Assembly (NCBI GenBank): GCA_028285545.1
Contig: JANQPA010000084.1
Coordinates: forward strand, 1 to 64,000
DNA from: Saprospiraceae bacterium
Lineage (GTDB): Bacteria > Bacteroidota > Bacteroidia > Chitinophagales > Saprospiraceae
Direction of reading: 5' to 3'
Length of the DNA stretch: 64,000 nucleotides
Both the position numbers and the translations under genes were made by a program. Position 1 is the stretch's first letter; each line of letters starts with the position of its first letter. This document shows, piece after piece, positions 10,760 through 20,372 of this stretch. The notes below the pieces were generated by a model, which made no database searches, had not been told where the DNA came from, and saw nothing but the letters and a program-made list of their open reading frames with translations.

Positions 10760-11260
10760 TTACAACACTTTTTTCAGCTTATTAATTCTTGCACTCAAAT
10801 ACTGTACCTGCTTGGCTTTATTCTCTGGTAAAATAAATTTTGGAGATTGGTGATTTAAGTTCTTGGCAAAGGAGGCTTCAATGATTTTCACCTCATCCAC
10901 GATAATTTGCAAGCTTTCATCATCGGATTCTCCAACGATTCCATGAATATCATAAGATCTGGCCTCAAAGTCGGTTGTTTTTGATTTTTCCATGTCTGCC
11001 TTAAGAGCAATAAGACTCGTTCGCAGATCACTGATAACCTTAGCCTCTCCAAATTTTGTTTTTGCTCCTCGACAAGCTGAAGGAGTACAACCAGAAGTGG
11101 CATCCTTGGAAGCAGAAGGAGTACAAGCAGCCGCTGTTTTTGCCGTAGCTTCCTTATCTTTTGCACAACAAGCAGTAGATTGAGCCATTAAATTTACGCT
11201 AAAGATCATACCAAAGAACAGGGAGGTTGTAAGTATAAGTTTTTTTAAATCAATGTTCAT
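10760..11260 (-). CDS. Small secreted cysteine-rich protein of unknown function
   Basis: The preferred start is the ATG at 11260, giving 166 aa and a clean signal peptide (cleavage near LMAQS); an upstream in-frame ATG at 11302 would add 14 residues. The mature N-terminus is Ala/Thr/Ser-rich with several cysteines (ACCAKD, ACTPSA, GCTPSAC). A predicted helical region without cysteine follows. It matches no family I recognise. The Cys spacing suggests disulfides or metal binding, but no standard metal motif is complete. Confidence 0.7.
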   Translation of the reverse strand: MNIDLKKLILTTSLFFGMIFSVNLMAQSTACCAKDKEATAKTAAACTPSASKDATSGCTPSACRGAKTKFGEAKVISDLRTSLIALKADMEKSKTTDFEARSYDIHGIVGESDDESLQIIVDEVKIIEASFAKNLNHQSPKFILPENKAKQVQYLSARINKLKKVL

Positions 11261-11674
11261 CTTTCCAAATTTTTTGATTAACAAATGCTGCAAAATCGAC
11301 ATCAGACGTCTTGATGGTCTTCCATTTTCATAGACGAAGAAAGTCTAAAAAGACGCAAAGCCTTTAAAGACCTTCAATGCTATCAATGTGTATTACAAAT
11401 TAAATCAAATCCATAATGTCCTGCTAATGAACAGCATATGCTTAACAGGGGGATAACAAGTCATTAACGGGGAAGTAACAGGAATTAGAGGAAACTGGAG
11501 AAATAAATCGTAAGGCAGTTGCGAAACTGCCACGAACGAGTGAAGAGTGTTTTATCAGTTCATTGAACAATGAAATTATTTCATATTAATACTTATTTGC
11601 TTAATTTAGAATAATCATAAACAGTATTAAAGTATATATTCAACCAATAGTTATTACACTTAAATAGAGTCAAA
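11261..11674. other. Divergent intergenic region with a REP-like hairpin
   Basis: A 414-bp spacer between divergent genes. Near the right half is the hairpin GGCAGTT-GCGA-AACTGCC (11514-11531) followed by ACGAACG. A related hairpin occurs at 30278-30301. The rest shows no clear promoter box or RNA. Confidence 0.45.
11514..11538. repeat. REP-like hairpin, GGCAGT family copy 1
   Basis: A 7-bp perfect stem GGCAGTT/AACTGCC with a 4-nt loop, followed by ACGAACG. Copy 2 at 30278-30301 has the same layout (GGCAGTC-GTA-GACTGTC, then ACCAACG), with changes that mostly keep pairing. Confidence 0.55.
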
Positions 11675-12964
11675 ATGACCATACAACTTAAACCCTTGTT
11701 AGTTTCGGCTGCAGCATTGATTATTGGGTTTGTAGCTCCCTTGAAAGCTACTAATTCATTACTTACTAAGGATACATTGATTCTGGAAGCCAAAAAACTC
11801 AAAGGATATGGCTTGTTTAAAAGATCCTATACCCCACTCAATTGTAAAGAAATTTCTGAAAATGATGAATTAAACAAGGTTATTCCTCAGGACATCTCTA
11901 AGCTTGAATATGGATTTGAACATGTTGATTTTAAAGCCTGGTCCTATGAAAATCTAAAGAAAAAAAAGCATAAATACCTTCCTACATTTTTAAAGAAATT
12001 TTATCCTTCAAAAATTGACACCGCAAATGTTCCTCTGGATGTGGATAACACGATAAAGGTAATTATCGGTCAAAAAGGTGAGGACAAAATCTTCATTCTC
12101 GATCAAAATAATAATAATGACTTTCGGGATGATTCCATAAGGGTGCTTAAAAAAATTGTTTTCGGAGTTCCTGCTTTACAGCCGCAACCCCTTAAATGTC
12201 ATTATCAAATTTATAATGGGAAAGAGATGTCCAAAGATTCTAGCTGGGTAATTATCGGGTTAGATGAAAATGGTAGAGTTTGGTTTTCAGTTGCGCATCA
12301 TTTGAAAGCCACATTTTCTATTGATAACCAGGATTATGAAATCCAGGCCATCAATGATTATTATTTACGCTTCTGCTTCGATAGTCCAAAGGTTAGTATT
12401 ACCGCTCAAAATGGGATAAAAAAGGATTCCATACTCATAAGTGAGATTTTTGAAATAGGTGAGTATTTAAAATTTGGTCATTCCTATTATAAGTTTGAGG
12501 ATATCACCAATGAGGGTAGTAAAATTACCTTTATTCGAGAAGAGGATGTAAGTGATAAAATCGGTACCCAAGTTGGGTTTATCGCTCCTGATTTTAATGG
12601 AGTCACAACTGTAGGTGATTCAATTTATCTATCAGATTATCAAGATGAATATTTACTATTGGTCAATGTTACGGCCTGTGGGTCTCCGACAAAGAGTTAT
12701 GAAATTTACAAGGAAATAAGTGAGCACTACCTTCCCAGAACCGATATCATAGCCATTGATGCTACACCTGGAGCTCTTAAGGTAAATATTGAGAAATTGA
12801 AACTTAGGGGAAAATTTATCATATCTGAACAAAATAAATCCATACAGAAATCCTATAGAGAAGATTTTTGCTCCAGGGTTTGCTTCTTAATAGGCCAAAG
12901 TGGTCATATTGTTGATAAATTTGAAATTTGGGATTGGAAGCAGTCATTATCAAAACACTTCTAA
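11675..12964 (+). CDS. Secreted protein with thioredoxin-like C-terminus lacking CxxC
   Basis: The 429-aa protein has a signal peptide (about 1-25). Residues about 26-285 are unrecognised. The last approximately 135 residues look like a TlpA/AhpC-type thioredoxin fold: IAPDF opening, LSDYQDEYLLLVNVTACGSP as strand-active-site segment, and a helix that follows. The usual CxxC is CGSP, so the second cysteine is missing and normal disulfide exchange is unlikely. A later cysteine pair (FCSRVC, near residue 400) might substitute. ATG start. It is divergent from the Cys-rich secreted protein at 10760-11260. Confidence 0.65.
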   Translation: MTIQLKPLLVSAAALIIGFVAPLKATNSLLTKDTLILEAKKLKGYGLFKRSYTPLNCKEISENDELNKVIPQDISKLEYGFEHVDFKAWSYENLKKKKHKYLPTFLKKFYPSKIDTANVPLDVDNTIKVIIGQKGEDKIFILDQNNNNDFRDDSIRVLKKIVFGVPALQPQPLKCHYQIYNGKEMSKDSSWVIIGLDENGRVWFSVAHHLKATFSIDNQDYEIQAINDYYLRFCFDSPKVSITAQNGIKKDSILISEIFEIGEYLKFGHSYYKFEDITNEGSKITFIREEDVSDKIGTQVGFIAPDFNGVTTVGDSIYLSDYQDEYLLLVNVTACGSPTKSYEIYKEISEHYLPRTDIIAIDATPGALKVNIEKLKLRGKFIISEQNKSIQKSYREDFCSRVCFLIGQSGHIVDKFEIWDWKQSLSKHF

Positions 12965-12990
12965 TATTAGACCTCATCAAGATTTTTCCA

Positions 12991-13033
12991 CAACAAGACC
13001 ACAATCAAAACACGGCTCAAGGGGCTAGTATAC
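12991..13033 (-). pseudogene. Short decayed copy of the 3' end of the membrane-protein gene at 16241
   Basis: Positions 12991-13023 match 16271-16303 at 30 of 33 bases. The next ten bases (GCTAGTATAC) match a block about 80 bp further into that gene, as if an internal part were deleted. Translated on the minus strand the first block reads LSRVLIVVLLW, versus LSRVLIGVLLLRA in the intact gene. No open frame remains. Confidence 0.5.
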
Positions 13034-13256
13034 AATAATTAGGCTATACTCTCTGGTAAATATGTATTCGACCTGCCCTTCCATGACCCGAGTTTGTTAC
13101 ATATCTTTCAAATTTGTACAGCTTGATATATAGAGAACAAGCAATGAAATGAAAAAAGAACATTGATTGAGAGATTCATTTAAAAGCTATGGTCTCCTCA
13201 TCAAAGAAGGTCGATAAAGTTTTTCAGGAAAATACAGATCGAATACTTGAAATTTA

Positions 13257-13799
13257 TTATTGCCAATTACCAAACCTAAAAGTAACGCAACCAAAAGGAG
13301 CAGAAAGATCATTGTCATTTACAGTCGAAAGATTTGAGCCAACTACCCAGCGATATCCACCTCCAATTCCAATTCTCATGTTTTTTAGAATAAGAAAATC
13401 AACTTCAAAACTAGGTCTGACTAACCATATGCCATCTACAGCCATTTCAAGGTCGTTACTTTCTTCTGAAACGCCGCCATATCCTGCCAACATATAGAAG
13501 TTTAGTACACTTTTTGCTTTCGCAGGCATCTGATATCCAAGCAACAACCCTCCATAGCCGACATCATATTCATATCCATTTTTCTTTTGAGAAAAACCAA
13601 ACCCACCACCTCCAATGAAGATATTCTCATTCAGGAATCTTCCACCAATACCTCCAACTCCCAAAGTCAATTCTCCATTAAGAGAAGTGGCAAAAAATGT
13701 CGGCCCACCAAATCCAATTTTATTTTCTTTGCTTTCAGTTTGAGCGATCATATTACTTGTAAAACAAAGCGCGAGAACTATTAAATTGATTGATTTCAT
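13257..13799 (-). CDS. Small outer-membrane beta-barrel-like protein
   Basis: The 180-aa protein has a signal peptide (cleavage near MIAQ). The rest is a run of glycine-rich amphipathic strands (GVGGIGGRF, IFIGGGGFGFS, YGGLLLGYQ, MRIGIGGGYRW) and ends with an aromatic strand (TFRFGNWQ). This is typical of small outer-membrane barrels in Bacteroidota. No specific family or ligand is recognisable. ATG start. Confidence 0.7.
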   Translation of the reverse strand: MKSINLIVLALCFTSNMIAQTESKENKIGFGGPTFFATSLNGELTLGVGGIGGRFLNENIFIGGGGFGFSQKKNGYEYDVGYGGLLLGYQMPAKAKSVLNFYMLAGYGGVSEESNDLEMAVDGIWLVRPSFEVDFLILKNMRIGIGGGYRWVVGSNLSTVNDNDLSAPFGCVTFRFGNWQ

Positions 13800-13878
13800 G
13801 ATGATATTATTTATTTGTGAAATATTAAAATTGAATTAATAGTTTTCATGACTGAATTCCATTCAAAAATTCCCAAGA

Positions 13879-14751
13879 CTACACCCTAATCTGCTTTGCA
13901 GACTTATCTGCATTTGCATTTTCAGAAATGTGGTATTTATGATTAAAGAAAAAGTCCTTATCATCTAAAATGATATAAAGAGCGAAGACTGTTAAAAGGC
14001 CGGTTTGAATAACCTTGCTCATTGGGTGTGTGGTAAATACTTCATTAAAGTATCCTGCACCTATGTGAAATATAATTGGCAAAACTATATTTCGATTGGC
14101 CTTGTAATAGAGCCAATTCATTATGATTACGAAAGGAAAAAGGCTGATGAAAAAGTTTAATGAATAAATCCACCCTTCCTCGACTAGGTTATGATGATAA
14201 TAATCTTTTATTGTAGCTAAAGGCATGTGCCATACACCCCAAAAAACAGCAAACAATACTGAAGTGTTAAACAGATTAAATCTTAACCGTAAGGAGTCTG
14301 TTCCATAGGAATGCCAGGCTAATTCCTCTATTAGTGGTGCGATGATTAGCATAAACCATACTGGGAAAACACCTGAAGTAAAGGAAAAGGAATCGGCAAA
14401 CCTAAACTGTTCTATGCTATAGCCAAACAATAAAGAGACTGCCTGCGCCAATAAAATGCTTACCGGCATTAATACTAGTGACAGCAGTAAATATGTAGAA
14501 CTGACTTCATTGAAGTTAAATAATCGATTCTTTATATCAAGAACTATCCTATCGTTGTCTTTTGACAAATATACTGCAACCACTACAGGAGACATAAGAC
14601 CCAAAAAGGCAATTAAACTTGCCCATATTTGAGATGAGCTGTTTCCCAATTCAATGTGACTTATATAGCCTGCTAAAAACCATAGCATCCAGGGAAACAA
14701 AGTTGATAGTCCAAAAAACCATCCTGTTTTCTTATACATCTTGATGTTCAT
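13879..14751 (-). CDS. CPBP-family intramembrane metalloprotease
   Basis: The 290-aa polytopic membrane protein (about seven to eight helices) has the CPBP/Abi motifs: EELAWHSYGTD (EExxW-type motif 1), FWGVWHMP (FxxxH motif 2) and IIFHIGAGYFNE (motif 3 His/Asn). These residues form the glutamate-histidine site of Rce1-like proteases. In bacteria the family is linked to bacteriocin self-immunity and protein processing. No bacteriocin gene is visible here, so the role is open. Confidence 0.85.
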   Translation of the reverse strand: MNIKMYKKTGWFFGLSTLFPWMLWFLAGYISHIELGNSSSQIWASLIAFLGLMSPVVVAVYLSKDNDRIVLDIKNRLFNFNEVSSTYLLLSLVLMPVSILLAQAVSLLFGYSIEQFRFADSFSFTSGVFPVWFMLIIAPLIEELAWHSYGTDSLRLRFNLFNTSVLFAVFWGVWHMPLATIKDYYHHNLVEEGWIYSLNFFISLFPFVIIMNWLYYKANRNIVLPIIFHIGAGYFNEVFTTHPMSKVIQTGLLTVFALYIILDDKDFFFNHKYHISENANADKSAKQIRV

Positions 14752-14922
14752 ATCTAATTAGTTTTGTTATGATTCTGATGTAAAGATTTAACAGAAACAA
14801 AGTCGAGTCGCCCAAACGTGAAAGTTTGTACTATTTAGAGGTGCATAAATGTAGGATCGGACCTATTAATTACTGATTAACAAAGTTTTATCCAGGTATA
14901 GAATTTTACAAAAAATGAAAGG

Positions 14923-16044
14923 CTAGGTCTTTAAACTAGCCAAATATTGGGAAGGCGTAGTCGATTTCAATTTCTTAAAAACACTATTAAAGGTAGATTT
15001 TGAATTGAAGCCAGAGTCATAAGCAAGACTGAGTAGACTATAAGTATCATTATTTTTTGCTCTTTGAATAAACTCCTCTACTCGGTATTTATTAACGAAA
15101 TCGTGAAAGTTAACTTTCTCATTTTGATTGATTACCTGAGATAAGTGATTAGTAGAAATCGCTAGACTGTGAGCTAATTCCCTAATAGTTAATTTAGGAT
15201 TTAAATAAGGCTTAGTTTTTGTCATCAACTCCTGTAACTCAATGTGAATTTTGAAAGCATCCTCTGGTTTTAAACTTGACCTTTTATACTCACTTTCTCT
15301 TTTAACAAGGTCTTCTTCTTTAAGGACTGAATTAGAGAATAGGTCCCGTTGGCGAATTCCTGAATATCCAATAAACACTACGAAGGAAATAATTATGGAG
15401 TAAAATAAAATGTCAGCATTAAAGGGAAATTCAAACCCTATTATTTCTCTTAAAATAGAAACTATCCCTGCAATAAGAAAAAAAGAAATAATTCCAAAAA
15501 TTGCAGACTGCAACCACTTCATATCTATACGATCATTATAAGAGAAATTATTAGTCAGAATCCTTTTCCTCTTTTGAAGCGACCTAAAAGCAAGGATAGA
15601 ATAGATAACTCCTGAGATAATAATTCCTATTACTAAGAGGTATGAAAACACCCCATAATCATCAATCAAACCATTATCAACTTGAATCTTTTCTTCTGCA
15701 GAATAGAGAAAGTAAAAAGGCATCATGTATAAATAAGATACCAAGAGTGGTATAAAATGAAAATAATCTCTCAAACTAAGATTTCTTTCCTTTTTTATGG
15801 AATGAGTAACATAGAGATATAAAAAGGGGCCATAAATAAACGGTAATGGAGCTGTTATTCCAATTAGATGAGGATATGTTTCCCAATAGCCTTTAAAGTA
15901 AAAGAAGTAGCCCGCTAAATGTATACCAATAACAAACAGCCACATCGACAAAATATTATCTGTGAATACTTTATCTTTTTTGGAAAACAATAGAATCCCT
16001 AGAAAAAAAGATAATACAATGCCAATGTTTAAGACGAATTCCAT
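14923..16044 (-). CDS. AraC-family regulator with multi-pass membrane N-terminus
   Basis: The preferred ATG at 16044 gives 373 aa, opening EFVLNIGIVLSFFLGILLF; a TTG 20 codons upstream is less likely. About seven membrane helices fill residues 1-225. A cytoplasmic AraC-type DNA-binding domain follows (about 270-373; two HTH segments, the second with YDSGFNSKSTFNSVFKKL and TPSQY). This 7TM-AraC design is common in Bacteroidota and suggests a membrane-sensed signal controlling nearby genes. It is followed on the same strand by the CPBP protease. Confidence 0.88.
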   Translation of the reverse strand: MEFVLNIGIVLSFFLGILLFSKKDKVFTDNILSMWLFVIGIHLAGYFFYFKGYWETYPHLIGITAPLPFIYGPFLYLYVTHSIKKERNLSLRDYFHFIPLLVSYLYMMPFYFLYSAEEKIQVDNGLIDDYGVFSYLLVIGIIISGVIYSILAFRSLQKRKRILTNNFSYNDRIDMKWLQSAIFGIISFFLIAGIVSILREIIGFEFPFNADILFYSIIISFVVFIGYSGIRQRDLFSNSVLKEEDLVKRESEYKRSSLKPEDAFKIHIELQELMTKTKPYLNPKLTIRELAHSLAISTNHLSQVINQNEKVNFHDFVNKYRVEEFIQRAKNNDTYSLLSLAYDSGFNSKSTFNSVFKKLKSTTPSQYLASLKT

Positions 16045-16240
16045 GCAATACCTAAAAGTTAACTCGTTCTTTCTCAATCCAGGACAAGATAGAGAGTATT
16101 TCAAAGAAAAGGTAAATTATGATACCAAGCAAAAAAAGAAATTTTAGCATCTAGCTATATCGCCAATCATACCGACACAACATCTTGATTCCCACATCCA
16201 TATTCAATTCAAAAGGCCATCCCGAAAGTAACTTCAATTT

Positions 16241-16927
16241 TTACCGAAAATCAAAATCAATAGCCCTCAACAACAAAACCCCAATCAAAACACGGCTCAA
16301 AGGTTGTATTACCGGATAGCCCCAAAAAGCAATGGTCCGAAGTGTGGTAGAACCAGTTTGCTGGGTTGTAAAGGTTAAAAGAGCTAGTATACCAGATACA
16401 AAAAGCAGCAGGCATACCCACCTTTCTAATCCTTGCCCTTTTCGGGTAGCAAAAGCAAAGGCAATAGCTGATAATGCAAAAGAAATTAATAATAAGGAGT
16501 AACAACCACTCCATACTTGGTTAAATGTAGTTATCAAATCTACCAATTGGCTTTTTATTGCAGGATCTGTTTCAGATAAGTATTGTGCAGTCCACCTGTT
16601 TTCCCTCACAAAAATTATGGCTGATCTGCCCATCAACTCAGCCACTCCGTATATGAAAAGAAATAACATACCAGTGGAAGCACTACCGAGTGCGGTTTTA
16701 CTCTTATATATGGTCAAACCCAGGCCGGCGATCAGTACAAAAAATACATTCACATAACTAATCCATTGCCTAATCATATAAAGAGGATTGTTATGCAGAG
16801 CTAAACTCTCCTCCATGCCTGATGGCCTTCCATACACTAAGGGTATGGACCATAGCAGCATGGTGAATATTCCAGCTAGTATTCCGCATATTCCAGCAAA
16901 CCGAAGGAAGGTCCTGTTGGCTTTCAT
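16241..16927 (-). CDS. Multi-pass membrane protein of unknown function
   Basis: The preferred ATG at 16927 gives 228 aa (KANRTFLRFAG...). There are about six hydrophobic helices with short loops and no catalytic motif that I recognise; it resembles DUF4386-type proteins only in general layout. A decayed fragment of its 3' end lies 3.2 kb away at 12991-13033, showing past duplication. It lies upstream of the AraC gene on the same strand. Confidence 0.65.
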   Translation of the reverse strand: MKANRTFLRFAGICGILAGIFTMLLWSIPLVYGRPSGMEESLALHNNPLYMIRQWISYVNVFFVLIAGLGLTIYKSKTALGSASTGMLFLFIYGVAELMGRSAIIFVRENRWTAQYLSETDPAIKSQLVDLITTFNQVWSGCYSLLLISFALSAIAFAFATRKGQGLERWVCLLLFVSGILALLTFTTQQTGSTTLRTIAFWGYPVIQPLSRVLIGVLLLRAIDFDFR

Positions 16928-17055
16928 ATTGTTTGTTTTATAAGATCTCAGAATAATAAACAAAATACAAAACTTTGGCCTCCTGCTTCGAAATAGTTAT
17001 GGCTGTTAAAAACGAGGATTTTAAGAAAGTTAATTTTCAGTTTTTTTATTGGCTC

Positions 17056-17676
17056 CTAATTTTTAACACAACGAACCGACACAGCATTCGTTTTCTTCTG
17101 ATGAGCCTCAATAAAAGTTTTTTCCCTTCTGTTAATTTTGAAAATAATACTATTTGATCCTAAAGGGCTCCGACACCAATAAGATCCCGTAACATTCCCC
17201 TCTCTAAAGTCAGAAATCTTGGGAGGCTTAGAAGAAATTCGGAGAAATCCTGAAAACTGCAAATCGAGATTACTTTTGCCTCCTACCGCCAGTGCTGAAA
17301 AGCGAGCCATTCTTGTCCAGTAAACCTTAGTATCATAATCGTAATTTTTGCCGGTAAAATCCGGATCGTATTGGCGATATAAATAGTCCCAATCCTCCCA
17401 TCTGGGAATCTGCCAACCAATACCTAGATTTTTGCATGCCTTTTCAGCAGCAGCATAAGTATACAATCGACCATTTCTAGTTCTGCAAGTTGCATCCTCT
17501 TTATTATTCCAGCAGTAAGAATCACTTTCTTTTATCGCTAAATTTTTAGCTAGCCAAAGATCGCCATTTTTTAATCTGACAGTTGGGTAGGTATTACCGT
17601 GGCGATCCCTAACTATAGATTGTGCAGTTATTTCAAAAGAAAAAACTAATAAACTGATAAAAATTATGGTTTTCAT
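17056..17676 (-). CDS. Secreted FISUMP-domain protein
   Basis: The 206-aa protein has a signal peptide (cleavage near ITAQ) and one Fibrobacter-succinogenes-major-paralogous (FISUMP) domain. Evidence: DRHGNTYPTVRLKNGDLWLA opening, WNNK, GRLYTYAAAEKAC, GWQIPRWEDWDYLY, and the closing SYWCRSP...AVSVRCVKN. The fold resembles sulfatase-modifying/C-type-lectin-like domains. It is normally found in exported proteins and function is unknown. ATG start. Confidence 0.85.
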   Translation of the reverse strand: MKTIIFISLLVFSFEITAQSIVRDRHGNTYPTVRLKNGDLWLAKNLAIKESDSYCWNNKEDATCRTRNGRLYTYAAAEKACKNLGIGWQIPRWEDWDYLYRQYDPDFTGKNYDYDTKVYWTRMARFSALAVGGKSNLDLQFSGFLRISSKPPKISDFREGNVTGSYWCRSPLGSNSIIFKINRREKTFIEAHQKKTNAVSVRCVKN

Positions 17677-17910
17677 TTAAAATTGAATTGGTGAACAAAA
17701 AAATGTATACAGGCAATTTATTAGCAATACCGCCGCATAGGTTAGCTTGCTTGTGCCAACAATTGGAATATTTGTTCCAGGAACCCTTTCATACCCACTA
17801 AAAATGGGTGTGGCCTCCGGAAACAGCGATTCGACTTTGGCCCCTCAGGCAACCCTCCCTTATCCTCCTGTGTCCTTCCTTAAAACTTCATTGGATAAAA
17901 ACCTAGCCGT

Positions 17911-20298
17911 ATGATTAAGCACTACCTTAAACTAGCCACTCGCCATTTTGGCAAAAACCTTATGTTCAGTTTTATTAATCTTTTTGGACTGGCTTTTGGG
18001 ATGGCAGCAGCCTTTGCTGTTCTCTTGTACATCTTTGATGAGCTTTCCTTTGAGCGATTTCACAAGAATGCCGAACAAATTGTCAGGGTTAATCTTAATG
18101 CAAACTTTGATGGTACGGAGTTTAATTTGGCAACTGCTCCCAATCAAATAGCTCCCTTTGTTGCTGAGAGGTTGCCAGAGGTGAAGGAAGCCCTGAGGGT
18201 ATTTCCTCACAATTTTGGAGAGTCTGCATCTATTAAAGTTGAGGATAACACCTTTGTAGAAACGAGTCTGTATTGGGCAGATCCTAACCTCTTTGAGGTT
18301 TTTACTTTTGAATTTGTGACTGGCTCTCCTCAAGGAGCACTTGATCGGGCCAACACCGTAGTTATTGCTGAAAGCACCGCCCAAAAATTCTTTGGTGACA
18401 CCGATCCTGTTGGGCAAATCATAGAAATTGATAATCGATATAACCTTGAAGTAACCGGCGTTTTTAAAGACATGCCTCAACAAACTCACCTCCCCTATTC
18501 CGTTGTGGGATCTTTCCAAACCATTCCATTTGGAAGGCCGGAACGCCTGAGCTGGGGAAATGCCAGTTTTTATACCTTCCTATTGCTAAATGAGGGAGTT
18601 GAACTTGCGCAGCTGACTGATAAATTAGATCAGACCCTTAAAAGCGAAGTCCCTGCAGAAAATCTTTGGTATAACTTGTACTTAAAACCCTTGGTAGATA
18701 TTCACTTATATTCCCCTGAAATTACTGATGATGGCACTCAATATGGTTCCATCAATCAAATTTGGATTTTGTTTTCCTTAGCCTTAATCCTTGTTTTTAT
18801 TGCCTGCATCAATTACATGAATCTGGCAACTGCTAAATCTCAAAAGAGATCCAAGGAAGTAGCAATTAGCAAAACAGTGGGTGCTACTGGCTCCCAGTTG
18901 GCTGGCCAATATTATGTGGAGACGGCCTTGATTACCTTTAGCGCCATTATATTATCTCTACTGATTTTTTGGGTAAGTCTACCTACTTTCAACAATATTG
19001 CTGATAAAGCCCTGACTTTTGGGGATATCCTAAAGCCTCAATTTGTAGCCCCTATCCTTCTAATTTGGCTAGGAATCACCGCTCTTTCGGGATCTTATCC
19101 AGCCCTCTATTTATCATCTTTTAAACCCATACAAATTCTTCGCCAAATGGGTAGGCATAAAGGAGGAGCAGCCTCGGTAAGGAAAGGACTAGTGGTCTTT
19201 CAATTTTGCGTATCCACAGCTTTAATAGTCAGTGCCTTTATTTTTTATCAGCAATTAAAATTTATCCAGCAAAAAGAACTGGGCTTTAATCCAGAACAAG
19301 TTCTTGCATTACGAGTTGGAGGTATTCGTCCAGCCAGTAGTATCAATGCCCTGGAAAAAGAATTGGCCCAACTGCCAAATATTGAGCAGATGGCCCTTTC
19401 TCAAACCTATCCAGGACATGGTGCAAGTGGCTATTCCATCAGTCGGCCGGGGTCTGCCGAAGGAGAAGCTGCTGATTTGTCAACCTGCAGAGCTTTTCCG
19501 AATGTTTTAGATGTCTTGGATGTAGAGCTTTTAGCAGGTCGCACCTTGAAAATCAGAGAAGAAGGAGATACCATTACAGAACTACTGCTCAATAATGCCT
19601 CTGTAGAATACATGGGCTGGAGCCCAGAAGAAGCCATCGGACGGCATGTCGACATCGGCATGGGAAATACCCGGGTAGTAGGTGTAACGGCTGATTTTCA
19701 TTATGGCCCCCTACGGCAAAAAATTGGCAATTATGCCTTCCATAACCGCTCCTCTGAGTGGCTGCAATATTTATTGATCAAATTAAAAACCGATCAATTA
19801 ACCAGTACTATGAATCAGATTCAGGAGGTGTTTAAACGTACGGTACCTTCCACTGTTTTTGAATATACTTTTCTGGATAGCAAATTAGAGTCCCTCTATC
19901 GAAGTGAACAAAGGCTGGCCTCCATGGTCATGATTTTTGCGGGGCTTGCTATTCTAATAGCCTGTCTGGGTTTATTTGCCCTTTCCGCTTTTGCCACTGA
20001 ACGTCGGACTAAAGAAATTGGGGTGCGCAAAGTTCTTGGTGCTTCAAATTTTCATATTATCAGCTTACTCTCACGCGAATTCTTGCAGTTAGTAGGATTG
20101 GCTTTCCTTTTAAGTGCCCCGCTAGCCTGGTGGGCCATGAACAGATGGCTGCAGGGTTTTGCTTACCATATTAATATACAATGGTGGATTTTTCCTCTGG
20201 CTGGTTTGGTAGCAGTTGTTATTGCTTTTATCACCATTAGTTTCCAGAGTACCCGAGTTGCCATGTCTAATCCTGTAGATGCTTTAAAAAGAGAATAA
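17911..20298 (+). CDS. MacB/FtsX-like ABC transporter permease
   Basis: The 795-aa protein has the duplicated MacB layout: an N-terminal helix (about 20-42), a large periplasmic MacB_PCD domain, a three-helix FtsX domain (about 285-410), a further helix (about 425-445), a second periplasmic domain and a final FtsX domain (about 675-790). The conserved post-helix motif KRSKEVAISKTVGAT recurs as ERRTKEIGVRKVLGAS. No ABC ATPase is adjacent, as is usual for these paralogues in Bacteroidota. It is followed by a strong terminator and then by the PadR-permease pair. Confidence 0.92.
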   Translation: MIKHYLKLATRHFGKNLMFSFINLFGLAFGMAAAFAVLLYIFDELSFERFHKNAEQIVRVNLNANFDGTEFNLATAPNQIAPFVAERLPEVKEALRVFPHNFGESASIKVEDNTFVETSLYWADPNLFEVFTFEFVTGSPQGALDRANTVVIAESTAQKFFGDTDPVGQIIEIDNRYNLEVTGVFKDMPQQTHLPYSVVGSFQTIPFGRPERLSWGNASFYTFLLLNEGVELAQLTDKLDQTLKSEVPAENLWYNLYLKPLVDIHLYSPEITDDGTQYGSINQIWILFSLALILVFIACINYMNLATAKSQKRSKEVAISKTVGATGSQLAGQYYVETALITFSAIILSLLIFWVSLPTFNNIADKALTFGDILKPQFVAPILLIWLGITALSGSYPALYLSSFKPIQILRQMGRHKGGAASVRKGLVVFQFCVSTALIVSAFIFYQQLKFIQQKELGFNPEQVLALRVGGIRPASSINALEKELAQLPNIEQMALSQTYPGHGASGYSISRPGSAEGEAADLSTCRAFPNVLDVLDVELLAGRTLKIREEGDTITELLLNNASVEYMGWSPEEAIGRHVDIGMGNTRVVGVTADFHYGPLRQKIGNYAFHNRSSEWLQYLLIKLKTDQLTSTMNQIQEVFKRTVPSTVFEYTFLDSKLESLYRSEQRLASMVMIFAGLAILIACLGLFALSAFATERRTKEIGVRKVLGASNFHIISLLSREFLQLVGLAFLLSAPLAWWAMNRWLQGFAYHINIQWWIFPLAGLVAVVIAFITISFQSTRVAMSNPVDALKRE

Positions 20299-20306
20299 TC
20301 AGAAAG

Positions 20307-20343
20307 TTTAGAGGAAAAAAATCAAAGATTTTTTTCCTCTAAA
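20307..20343 (+). terminator. Terminator after the first permease
   Basis: A 17-bp perfect stem (20307-20323 / 20327-20343) with an AAA loop. The descending arm carries seven T's within the stem. It starts 9 bp after the permease stop and separates it from the PadR operon. Confidence 0.8.
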
Positions 20344-20372
20344 TAATTTCCACACATATTTCTTACTAAAAA

